From Lujinxingia vulgaris (lineage in GTDB: Bacteria; Myxococcota_A; Bradymonadia; Bradymonadales; Bradymonadaceae), in contig NZ_VOSM01000001.1 of assembly GCF_007997015.1 (NCBI RefSeq), positions 558,001-622,000 on the forward strand: a stretch of DNA of 64,000 bases, written 5' to 3'. Within the stretch, counting starts at the first letter, position 1, and each line of letters begins with the position of its first letter. Made by a program: the position numbers and the translations under genes. The notes below the pieces were generated by a model. It was not told the DNA's origin. It did not search any database and was given only the letters and a program-made list of their open reading frames with translations. Positions 1 through 7,527 of this stretch are shown here, piece after piece.

Positions 1-445
1 CGGCCAGAAGCTGCACGGTGGCAAGGCGATTTTTAAAATGCGCCGAGAGCGAGTTCTGAACGTCTTTTAAAATCTCGCGACGCAGCCGCCGGTAGTCCCA
101 GTCGTGGGTCTGGGTGATGGCCGTCTCATCGACGATGTAGAACGCCACACTGCCGGGCATGTACGCGTCGACCTGCCAGTAGCGAAAGCTGCGGCGAGTA
201 CCGAAGAGCCCCTCCACTTTGACGTGGGTTTCGGTGGCGCCGTAGGGGTGACGGAAGATGCGCGTCACCGACAGAAAGGGCGCCCGCGTCGGGTCAAAGA
301 GATGATAGATCGAGGGAGCGTCGCGATGCTCCAGGTAGAGCGCCTGCTTGAAAAAATCGGGCGCTTCTAAGATCGCGCCGTCGTCGGCCAGCACAAGGCG
401 GCCGCCGGGGCGTGCGGGGGCGGGGGTGTGGGGATCTTGGCTCAT
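1..445 (-). CDS. Probable sensor histidine kinase, N-terminal part (truncated by window edge)
   Basis: The frame opens at an ATG at 443-445 and stays open to the left edge, giving 148 visible codons of a longer protein. The visible part reads as a mixed alpha/beta sensor-like domain of about 120 residues. It ends at the window edge in AHFKNRLATVQLLA, which resembles the H-box of HWE/HisKA_2 histidine kinases (HRVKNxLAxVQ pattern). That would make it the PAS-like input half of a cytoplasmic sensor kinase with the catalytic half outside the window. No signal peptide or membrane segment is visible. It lies 47 bp downstream of the FadL-like gene on the same strand. The kinase reading rests on one short motif and is tentative; the existence of the gene is more secure. 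Confidence 0.5.
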   Translation of the reverse strand, partial: MSQDPHTPAPARPGGRLVLADDGAILEAPDFFKQALYLEHRDAPSIYHLFDPTRAPFLSVTRIFRHPYGATETHVKVEGLFGTRRSFRYWQVDAYMPGSVAFYIVDETAITQTHDWDYRRLRREILKDVQNSLSAHFKNRLATVQLLA

Positions 446-492
446 GCGGGTGGGGTCCGTCGGAGGCTTCGGGAAGGTGCAAAACGTCGCAA

Positions 493-2013
493 CTAGTAGC
501 GCCAGGTCAAGCCGGCACTCAGCAGTTGAAAGGAGGCCGTCCAGCTGCCTTCGTTCTGCGGGTTACCGGGCGGGGTGCCGGCCTGCTCGCAGCTGGGGTG
601 ATCAAACTCAGGCCCGGCGCACTGGCTCATGGGGATGGGGTTGTAGATCTCGCCATGGCTGACCTGCCGATCTGGCGAGAAGATGTGCATATAACCCACC
701 TCCAACTCCAGGTTCGCCGGAAGGTGCACGGTGGCGCCGGCGCTCAACCCGTAGCGCTCCCAGCTCACAAAGTCCACGCTGGTGTGGGCGTTGCGTTGGG
801 CGGGCGTCTCCATCATCGCGCCGCCGTGGGCGGTGAGAAAGCGGTTGATCCCGTAGCTCGCGCCGGCGCGCAGGCTGTAGGCATCCTGATAATTCTTTAC
901 CTGGTAGATCGGGTAGATCGGGATGCGCGGCGGGTTGCCGTTCTCGTCGGGGGGCACGTCGGCAAGCTCAATGTCGCCGGCGATCTCGATCTCAAAAAAC
1001 TCCACCAGCGACCAGTTCTCCCAGACCGCGTTTACTTCCAGATCGAAGCGGGCCTGCTCGGCGTTGGCCGGGTGCTCGCCAAGCTCCACCCCCCAGCCCA
1101 GGCGCAGCGAGCCGGCCTGCCAGGTGGAAAAGGTCATCGCGTCATCGGTGAGGTAAGCGCCGGTGGAGGTCAGAAAGTCGGGGAGCTCTACCGTCGCCTT
1201 TCCTTTGGTCTCCCAGTGGATCGGCGGTCGGTAGGACGCCGCCAACCTCATCGGGCCGTCCTGGTAGGCCAGGCCCACAATGGCGCTGGGCCGCCAGGCT
1301 TTAAGATCTTCGGCGCGGAAGTAGGCCTCCGCACGGGGATCTTCGGACCAGGGCGGGGAGACGTTCGGGTCGCTCTCCACCGCGATGCTGAAACTTGTGT
1401 CCTGGTAGGCGGCGATCGCGGTCAGACCAATCGCCAGCGATCGCTCCGGTCCAAGATCAAACTCATAGCCTGCGCCCAGGCTGAAGTAAGCCAGAAAGAG
1501 GTCTTCGCTGACCAGCATCCCCCGCGCCGGGCTCTCCGGATCGAAGGTGCATTCACCATCGACCATCGCCCCGTAGCAGGGGCGGCCGTAGGCGCTCGGA
1601 CCGAACGCGCCAAGCGCCAGCGCAAAGTTCTCCGGTCCCACATCGAAGCTGGCCGTTAAAAAGGGCGCCGGGAACCACTCGCCCTCGTTTTGCACCGGTC
1701 CGAAGGTCTTGGTGCGCGTCTCGTTGCGCCCGCGCAACACCAGATCGTCGCGCTGAAAGCCCAGGTTGAGGTTGAGCAGGTTGGCGTTGAGCAAGACCTG
1801 ATTCCCCTGAGCCCGCGGGAGCAGGGCCGGGTTAAAGTAGAGGGCGGACGGGTCCGATTTGTTCACTGCGCCGGTGCCCCCACGGGCCAGCGAGCGGGTG
1901 GTGTTCTCGCCCACCTCAAAACCCGCGGCCTTCACCTCGGGCGCAAGCGTGCATGTCGCGGCGATCACCAGCAGCGACGCCACAACACGCCGCACATCAT
2001 CAACAGCCATCAT
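493..2013 (-). CDS. FadL/OMPP1/TodX-family outer membrane transport protein
   Basis: This 506-residue protein has a signal peptide ending near EVKAAGFEVGENTTR. The mature N-terminus carries the FadL-family signature: a small-residue/Gly plug region (SLARGGTGAVNKSDPSALYF) followed by NPALLP. The rest alternates short hydrophobic/aromatic strands and polar loops and ends in an aromatic residue (TWRY), typical of an outer-membrane beta-barrel. Members import long-chain fatty acids or other hydrophobic compounds. The start is ATG-ATG at 2013/2010 behind GGGAG; the second ATG has the better spacing. It follows the methyltransferase gene by 20 bp on the same strand and may be co-transcribed. A second FadL-like gene lies at 33016-34281. 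The substrate cannot be told from sequence. Confidence 0.85.
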   Translation of the reverse strand: MMAVDDVRRVVASLLVIAATCTLAPEVKAAGFEVGENTTRSLARGGTGAVNKSDPSALYFNPALLPRAQGNQVLLNANLLNLNLGFQRDDLVLRGRNETRTKTFGPVQNEGEWFPAPFLTASFDVGPENFALALGAFGPSAYGRPCYGAMVDGECTFDPESPARGMLVSEDLFLAYFSLGAGYEFDLGPERSLAIGLTAIAAYQDTSFSIAVESDPNVSPPWSEDPRAEAYFRAEDLKAWRPSAIVGLAYQDGPMRLAASYRPPIHWETKGKATVELPDFLTSTGAYLTDDAMTFSTWQAGSLRLGWGVELGEHPANAEQARFDLEVNAVWENWSLVEFFEIEIAGDIELADVPPDENGNPPRIPIYPIYQVKNYQDAYSLRAGASYGINRFLTAHGGAMMETPAQRNAHTSVDFVSWERYGLSAGATVHLPANLELEVGYMHIFSPDRQVSHGEIYNPIPMSQCAGPEFDHPSCEQAGTPPGNPQNEGSWTASFQLLSAGLTWRY

Positions 2014-2033
2014 AGCTCCCAGCGCGTTACAAT

Positions 2034-3593
2034 TCAGTGCGAAGTCTCGGGCTCGGCGCTCTCCGACTCCGAGGCTTCTGCCTCGGACTCCTCTGCGTCG
2101 GCCTCCGAGGAGACCTCTTCCAGGCTGTACTCGCCACTCTCACTGGCGTCGTCATCGGGATCGCAGGCGGCGACATCGCCGTCGGAGGCGCGCTCGCCAG
2201 AGGGCTCCGAGCCATCCTGGTGATCTTCGGCTTTCACATAGGAGAGGGGCTTGGTGAAGATGCCGGTGGTCTCCCCATCGAAGGAACGATCCTGCTCGTC
2301 GTGCGGCAGCTCGTAGACGCCCGTGGGCTGATCGTCGGTCTCCGTGTAGGCGTGATGTTGCCAGCGGTGCACCGTGTCCACCAGATGCTCGATGTAGCGA
2401 TCCCGCTCGTGAAGTTCCTGGCGGGTGCGCACAAAGAGGTCCTCCATATCGGCGCGCACCTGCTGGTAGAGGTAGGTCATCTGCTCGAGCTGCTCGCGGA
2501 TCTGGTCGAGCCCGCGCTGATGATCGGCCTGGGCCTGTGCGGAGCGCTGACCGTAGTCGTAGGGCTGCGGCGGCTCGACGTTGGCGCGTCGGCTGCGCTT
2601 CTCCAGCGCCCAGTGGTTGAGCGCGCGAAACTCCGAGGTGGTCTCACGTTCGGAGAAGCCTCCGCCGGACTCGACCACATCGCCAAAAGACGGGTCGCGC
2701 TGGGAGGGGTGCTGGCGGATCTGCAGGTCGGAGATGAGGTTGTGCAGCCGGTCGACCAGCCCGGCATAAGGCATGCGAATCTCGCGCAGGGTAGGGGGGG
2801 GCATGTGCGCGTCGCCGCAGAAGAGCAGCTCCACGTTGGAGGCGTCGCCCTCATGCTCCCAGAGCTGCTCGTCGATGCCCAGCCAGCGCCCGGGGCGCTG
2901 GTCGGTGTTCTCGGCGCTGTCCTCGCGCGGGGCATCGCCCACCCACAGGCCGCTCTCATCGGGCTCTCCCGACGCTTTGCGCATGGTGTACGGGCGCGCG
3001 GCGCTTCCCTCGCGCTCGCAGTTGAAGTCAAAAACGTAGCTGTAGCGCGGCTGCTGTAACACCGAGACGACCGTCTCAAAGCTCTGGCGCAGGTTGCCGA
3101 TCTGGGGCACACGATCTTCGGAGCGGTTAAGCTCCACGCTCTCCGCGTTGTCGGTGTAGCCATAGCGCGGGAGCAGGCTCTCCACTCCCTGGATGTTGCG
3201 TCGCTCCACAGCGCAGACGTACTCGCCGCCGGGCTTGAGCACCCGCTTGATCTCGGCCAGCAGGTTGAGATCGGTCACCGGCGAGGTCGGGTCGAGGCAG
3301 AGCACCATATCGAAGGTCTGGTCGGGAAAGCCCAGCTCCTCCCAGAACATCACATGAAAATCCAGCCCCTGTTTGGCGTGTTTAATACGCGCCAACTCCA
3401 GCACCGCCGGGCGGTGATCGATGGCGTCGACGTGCTCCGCTCCCAGCTCCAGCAGCAGCGATGATCCGATGCCGGTGCCGCAGCCAATATCCAGGACACG
3501 CTTGCCTTCAAGGCGATCGGAGAGCAGCGCATAGCGCGGAAGCAGGCTGTGCCACTCCCCTTCCAGAGTGTGAATCCCAAAATAACGCGTCAT
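2034..3593 (-). CDS. Class I SAM-dependent methyltransferase with long acidic C-terminal extension
   Basis: The 519-residue product begins with a Rossmann-type methyltransferase domain. Motif I is VLDIGCGTGIGSSLLLELGA at about residues 33-52, followed by an acidic motif II (VDAIDH) and the post-motif VLKPGGEYVCAVERR. From about residue 200 the sequence becomes hydrophilic. It has a coiled-coil-like stretch (QADHQRGLDQIREQLEQM) and a very acidic Glu/Ser/Asp tail of about 60 residues. The substrate is unknown; the plain catalytic domain fits small molecules or proteins equally well. It is the first gene of a likely pair with the downstream FadL porin. The extended tail suggests a regulatory or scaffolding role beyond catalysis, which is inference. 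Confidence 0.8.
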   Translation of the reverse strand: MTRYFGIHTLEGEWHSLLPRYALLSDRLEGKRVLDIGCGTGIGSSLLLELGAEHVDAIDHRPAVLELARIKHAKQGLDFHVMFWEELGFPDQTFDMVLCLDPTSPVTDLNLLAEIKRVLKPGGEYVCAVERRNIQGVESLLPRYGYTDNAESVELNRSEDRVPQIGNLRQSFETVVSVLQQPRYSYVFDFNCEREGSAARPYTMRKASGEPDESGLWVGDAPREDSAENTDQRPGRWLGIDEQLWEHEGDASNVELLFCGDAHMPPPTLREIRMPYAGLVDRLHNLISDLQIRQHPSQRDPSFGDVVESGGGFSERETTSEFRALNHWALEKRSRRANVEPPQPYDYGQRSAQAQADHQRGLDQIREQLEQMTYLYQQVRADMEDLFVRTRQELHERDRYIEHLVDTVHRWQHHAYTETDDQPTGVYELPHDEQDRSFDGETTGIFTKPLSYVKAEDHQDGSEPSGERASDGDVAACDPDDDASESGEYSLEEVSSEADAEESEAEASESESAEPETSH

Positions 3594-3720
3594 AAGAGCT
3601 GCCCGCCGGGTGGGTTAACATGACTGCCAGTACTGCGCCGGGAGTATAGAGGAGGAGATTCTGCAGGCGCAACATCAAGGGCGAGTCATCATCCGGGGAT
3701 CGGCAGCGTCAGATCGCAGC

Positions 3721-3909
3721 CTAGAAACGAAGCCCCCACTCGGCGCGGTAGCGTAGCCAGCGGTAGGTCAACCACGCGGTCACCGGCACGCCGGCAACCA
3801 GCACCGTTGAGGAGAGCATTGCGGCAAGCGCGACGGTTGCCGTCGCCGAGCCCAGCGCCAGATATCCTTTGGAGCGGGCGTTCTGTTTGGTCATCTCCGT
3901 GCGTCTCAT
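3721..3909 (-). CDS. Small predicted membrane protein
   Basis: This frame of about 62 codons encodes a short basic N-terminus (MRRTEMTKQNARSKG) and a long hydrophobic run (YLALGSATATVALAAML, then SSTVLVAGVPVTAWL). It ends in a basic/aromatic tail (TYRWLRYRAEWGLRF). That is one long or two short membrane spans, so an inner-membrane microprotein is plausible. Starts at 3909 (MRRT) and 3894 (MTKQ) are both possible; neither has a strong ribosome-binding site. It sits alone between two divergent genes and no family is recognised. Membrane-like hydrophobicity in a frame opposite no other gene argues that it is real, but at this length the call is only moderate. Confidence 0.45.
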   Translation of the reverse strand: MRRTEMTKQNARSKGYLALGSATATVALAAMLSSTVLVAGVPVTAWLTYRWLRYRAEWGLRF

Positions 3910-4141
3910 TGCAATATCCGGGGTCATGGGGGGGGGGAACAAGGTGTCGCTGCGCGTCGAAGGGCCGCTGATGATGTAGGGGCACTATCCTTCAAGAACA
4001 ACCATAAACACAGGAGCCCCGCGGTGGATTCCGCCGCCGAAGATTGACGCGCCCACGGCCATCGGGCATCTCTGGGCGGCGCTGGCGCCGCGGTGGCGAC
4101 GGCAACCAGAAGAATCGACAAGCGGGCTGAGGAGTTGCGTA

Positions 4142-4999
4142 ATGGTGATGGAAAAAGCGGCGGTGAAGGTCCTGGAGAGGTTGCCCAAAAACCTGGTCAG
4201 TCGGGCCTTTGGGGTCGTCAGCGAGGTGGAGTTGCCCCGACCCATTCAGAAGGTGGTGAACAGCTCCTTTGCCGAGCTGGCCGGCATCAATGTGGATGAG
4301 GGCGAACGCAACCCGCGCGAGTACGACAGCCTCAACGCCTATTTTACCCGCCGGCTGCGCAGCGGCGCGCGCCATATCGAGAGCCAGCAGGCCGACACCC
4401 TGGTGAGCCCGGTCGATGGAAAGGTCGGGGCCTTCGGCAACATCAACGCCGGCACCCTCCTGCAGGCCAAAGGACGTACGTACCGACTGCTCGACCTGGT
4501 CGACAGCGCCGAGGAGGCCGCCCGCTTCGACGGGGGCGCCTTCATCACGATCTACCTCTCGCCGCGGGATTATCACCGCATCCACGCGCCAGTAGCGGGG
4601 CAGGTCGACGCGGTCAGCTACATCCCGGGCTACCTCTTTCCGGTGAATCCTTTTGCGGTTCGCAACATCGATGAGCTCTTCGCGGTCAACGAGCGCCTGA
4701 TCAGCTACCTCGCCACTGAGAAGCTGGGGCGAGTGGGCGTGGTGAAGGTGGGCGCGACCTGCGTGGGCCGCATCGGGCTTGCGTTTGACGGCTTTGAGAC
4801 CAACGGCACCTTCCGCCGTCGGGAAGACTTCTCGCCGCGCGAGGATCTTCACGTGGATCACGGCGATGAGCTCGGCGTCTTTAACCTGGGCTCCACCGTT
4901 ATTCTGCTCATCAGTGAGCCGACCTTCCGCTTCCGCGAAGATCTGCGATTTGGGGATGTCGTCCGCCTCGGCGAGCGTCTCGGCGCGATCGAAGGCTGA
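4142..4999 (+). CDS. psd: Phosphatidylserine decarboxylase proenzyme
   Basis: The enzyme converts phosphatidylserine to phosphatidylethanolamine at the inner membrane. The 285-residue proenzyme shows the family landmarks: SPVDGKVGAFG near residue 90, YLSPRDYHRIHAPVAG near 140-155 (with the His residues of the catalytic region), and VGATCVGRIG. The autocleavage site LGST lies near residue 250; its Ser becomes the pyruvoyl group and splits the chain into beta and alpha subunits. Length matches bacterial Psd. The ATG at 4142 has GAGGAG seven bases upstream, which fixes the start. The next gene on the same strand starts about 200 bp downstream and is probably separate. No pssA is visible here. 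Confidence 0.95.
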   Translation: MVMEKAAVKVLERLPKNLVSRAFGVVSEVELPRPIQKVVNSSFAELAGINVDEGERNPREYDSLNAYFTRRLRSGARHIESQQADTLVSPVDGKVGAFGNINAGTLLQAKGRTYRLLDLVDSAEEAARFDGGAFITIYLSPRDYHRIHAPVAGQVDAVSYIPGYLFPVNPFAVRNIDELFAVNERLISYLATEKLGRVGVVKVGATCVGRIGLAFDGFETNGTFRRREDFSPREDLHVDHGDELGVFNLGSTVILLISEPTFRFREDLRFGDVVRLGERLGAIEG

Positions 5000-5205
5000 G
5001 AGCTCGGGAGGACTTCGCCCGACGAGGTAGGCACTTGTGGGCCCGCACCCCCTGCGCTACACTCGTCGGGCGTTCACACCCGCTGAAAACCTACGCGCGT
5101 GGCCTGCGCGACGCGGCCGCACGAGCGCCCCGAGGAGGCTGGCTTCTGACCAGCGTGGTGAGGCTGATGTTTGCGCCCGACCGGGGCTGCGAGGAGTTTG
5201 AATTC

Positions 5206-6807
5206 GTGCCAAATTCTGCCGATAAGTCCCCCGAGATCGGGCCGCACCTCGACGAGGAGAGCGACGTGATTGAGCTGACCGAAGAGGTCAGCAAGAACCG
5301 CGTCGCACCTTCAGAACTCGATGGTCTAAGCCTGGAGATGCCGGCCTTTCGCGTGCCCGAGAGCGTCCTCGATGAGGAACTCGATGGGGAGACCAATCGC
5401 CTCGACGCGCAGAGCCTGGAGGACGCGGGCTACGATCGCCAGGAGATGGTCAAAACGATCTCGATGAAGCCTGTGCGCCGCGAAGATCTCGAGGCCATGG
5501 CGCCAAGCCGAGCGCCGGAGCTCGATGAGCCCCTGAGCGATGCGCGTTTTGCCCCTGATATCGTGACCGCGCCCCCGCGCGTTCTGATCAAGCGCTGGAA
5601 TGAAGGACTTCCGCTCGCTGCGCTGAAACTGGTCTCGGCGCCTCCGCCCGGATCTCCACCTCCGGTGGTGGCTGCTGCTCTGGCGGCCGGCTCCGAGGCG
5701 CCGCCGGCGCCCGTTGAGCCGGCGCTTGATGAAGACAGCGACGTGCTGGAGCTCGACGAGATCGAGACGATTCAGGAGCCTCCGGCGCGTCCGCCCGCCG
5801 GCGCTCCGACCGCAGCCCCTCCCACGCCCGAGCTGCCGGCAACCCCCGACCCCGAGCAGCGCCAGGCCCCGGACGTCTCCGCTGCCGAACCTGAGCCCAC
5901 GCCGGCCGAGCCTGCTTCTGCTGAAAGCGCCGCTTCCTCCGAGCCCGCCGCCGGCGACTCCGAGATGCAGGGCCTGGTCAAAGAGCTGCTCGAAGAGAAG
6001 AAGGCCAAAGCGCAGGGGCCCCGCACCAAACGACTTCGCCCGCGCGATGTGTGGTTTCAGGAGGTCTTCAGCGAGGAGTACCTGCGCACGATCCCGGCCT
6101 CCATCGGTGAGCGCACCGAGCAGGAGGTGGAGTTCATCCGCAAGAGCCTCAAGCTCAAGCGTGGCTCGCGCATCCTTGACCTGGCCTGCGGCTTTGGCCG
6201 CCACGCCATCGGGCTTGCCGAGCAGGGCTACGAGATGGTCGGTGTCGATCTCTCGATGCCTCTTCTGCAGAAGGCGCTCGCTGACGCACGTCAGCGCTCG
6301 ACCAACGTGAAGTTCATTCACGGCGATATGCGCGAGCTCAACTTCAACGAGGTCTTCGACGGCTGCTACGTCTGGGATACCTCGGTGGGCTACTTCGACG
6401 ATCGCACCAACCTGCGGGTTTTTCAGGGGATTCAGCGCGCGCTCAAGCCGGGCGGCCGCATCCTGGTCGACGTCATCAACCGCGACTACGTCGTGCGCGA
6501 GACCCCCACGCGCCTGTGGTGGGAGGGCGAGGGCTGCATCTTCTTGGAGGAGAGCGAGTTCGACTTTCAGACGAGCACGCTGCACGCCAAGCGCTCCTTC
6601 ATCTACGAAGACAACTCCCCGCCGCTGGAGCAGAACAGCTACATCCGCCTCTACAACGTCCATGAGCTGCGCCAGATGCTGCACGTGGCCGGCTTCAACG
6701 TGCTGGAGATCAGCGGTGAGCGTTTCACGCGCGGCTACTTCCTGGGGGCGTCGAGCCGCCGGGTGATCGTGCTGGCCGAGAAGCGCGCGCGCAAAGATAC
6801 CGTCTGA
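5206..6807 (+). CDS. SAM-dependent methyltransferase with disordered Pro/Ala/Glu-rich N-terminus
   Basis: The catalytic domain is C-terminal, about the last 270 residues. It has motif I SRILDLACGFGRHAIGLAEQ, motif II GVDLS, FIHGDM, an acidic motif IV (FDGCYVWDTSVGYF) and LKPGGRILVDV. It resembles the small class I methyltransferases that modify small metabolites, but no substrate can be assigned. The first 250 residues are low complexity, rich in Pro, Ala, Glu and Ser, with acidic patches such as DEESDVIELTEEV and DEDSDVLELDEIE. I prefer the GTG at 5206 because GAGGAG lies nine bases upstream. An ATG at 5167 or a start at 5035 would add 13 or 57 residues with weaker signals. A strong terminator follows. 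Confidence 0.78.
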   Translation: MPNSADKSPEIGPHLDEESDVIELTEEVSKNRVAPSELDGLSLEMPAFRVPESVLDEELDGETNRLDAQSLEDAGYDRQEMVKTISMKPVRREDLEAMAPSRAPELDEPLSDARFAPDIVTAPPRVLIKRWNEGLPLAALKLVSAPPPGSPPPVVAAALAAGSEAPPAPVEPALDEDSDVLELDEIETIQEPPARPPAGAPTAAPPTPELPATPDPEQRQAPDVSAAEPEPTPAEPASAESAASSEPAAGDSEMQGLVKELLEEKKAKAQGPRTKRLRPRDVWFQEVFSEEYLRTIPASIGERTEQEVEFIRKSLKLKRGSRILDLACGFGRHAIGLAEQGYEMVGVDLSMPLLQKALADARQRSTNVKFIHGDMRELNFNEVFDGCYVWDTSVGYFDDRTNLRVFQGIQRALKPGGRILVDVINRDYVVRETPTRLWWEGEGCIFLEESEFDFQTSTLHAKRSFIYEDNSPPLEQNSYIRLYNVHELRQMLHVAGFNVLEISGERFTRGYFLGASSRRVIVLAEKRARKDTV

Positions 6808-6875
6808 ATAAACGCGCGCCTCGATGGCCCTGGCACCGGAAGGTCGCCGCCGGCCGTCGGAGTAGCGAGCACCAC

Positions 6876-6916
6876 AAAAAAGGCCCGACCGGAGCTCCGG
6901 TCGGGCCTTCTTTTTG
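6876..6916. terminator. Bidirectional intrinsic terminator
   Basis: A near-perfect hairpin with arms AAGGCCCGACCGG and CCGGTCGGGCCTT around a 4-base loop (AGCT) is preceded by an A-run and followed by a T-run. It lies between two converging genes (ending at 6807 on plus and 6960 on minus), so it can stop transcription from both sides. Confidence 0.92.
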
Positions 6917-6959
6917 ATCTCAAACCTGGGGCGCTCCGGTTAACCCGCGCGCCCGGTCG

Positions 6960-7499
6960 TCAACCTTTGGGGACCTCGTTGTCGTCGATGGCTTCCAGCT
7001 TGAGCAGACCGTTCTCCGAGGAGACAAAGCCCTCCGCCATACGCTGGTATACCCCTTTAAACGCGTAGCTCTCACCCTCGCGAACGCGTGCCTTCTTGAT
7101 GAAGTCGTTGGTATAACCCACGACCATCATCTCATGGCGCGCGTCGGCATCATCGCGAATCAGAAGATGAGGTTGCGGGCAGGACTCACCGCGCTGGCGG
7201 GCACGCTTGGGATCGCAGTCGCCCTTGATCTCCATGACCACCCCGCGCACCACCACTTCCTTGTCCATATGGCGATCGCGGTAGCCGACCAGCCCCTCCA
7301 CACGCAGGGTGTCGTCCTCGTTCTTTTCGTTGATCTCAAAGGCGCTGGCCGGTGGCGGGGCCGGAAGATCGACCACCGCCGGTGGCAAGTTCTCATCGAT
7401 CGGGAACTCGTCGGCGGGCACCGAGGGGGCTTCTTCCTGGCAGGCGCTCATCGTGAGAAGAGCGCCGGCGAAGAGCAGGGCTACGAGGGGTGTGCGCAT
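6960..7499 (-). CDS. Lipoprotein with predicted OB-fold-like domain
   Basis: This 179-residue protein starts with a lipoprotein signal peptide (MRTPLVALLFAGALLTMSAC) whose lipobox ends at Cys20. A Pro/Ala/Glu-rich linker follows to about residue 55. Then comes a compact domain with beta-rich stretches (LRVEGLVGYRDRHMDKEVVV, RGVVMEIKGDC, PHLLIRDD, HEMMVVGY) that looks like a tRNA_anti/OB-type fold, as in periplasmic stress or binding lipoproteins. The fold is a pattern judgement, not a match I can verify. The gene stands alone between a bidirectional terminator and the helicase gene, 28 bp downstream of the helicase on the same strand, so it could be the last gene of that transcript. Confidence 0.75.
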   Translation of the reverse strand: MRTPLVALLFAGALLTMSACQEEAPSVPADEFPIDENLPPAVVDLPAPPPASAFEINEKNEDDTLRVEGLVGYRDRHMDKEVVVRGVVMEIKGDCDPKRARQRGESCPQPHLLIRDDADARHEMMVVGYTNDFIKKARVREGESYAFKGVYQRMAEGFVSSENGLLKLEAIDDNEVPKG

Positions 7500-7527
7500 A
7501 GCTCAGACCTTATCGCGACCAGATGGG

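Noticed and set aside
412-1659. A long plus-strand frame opposite the FadL-like gene
   Set aside because: Its sequence is Arg/Gly/Ala-rich without motifs, while the minus strand encodes a clear beta-barrel with signal peptide.
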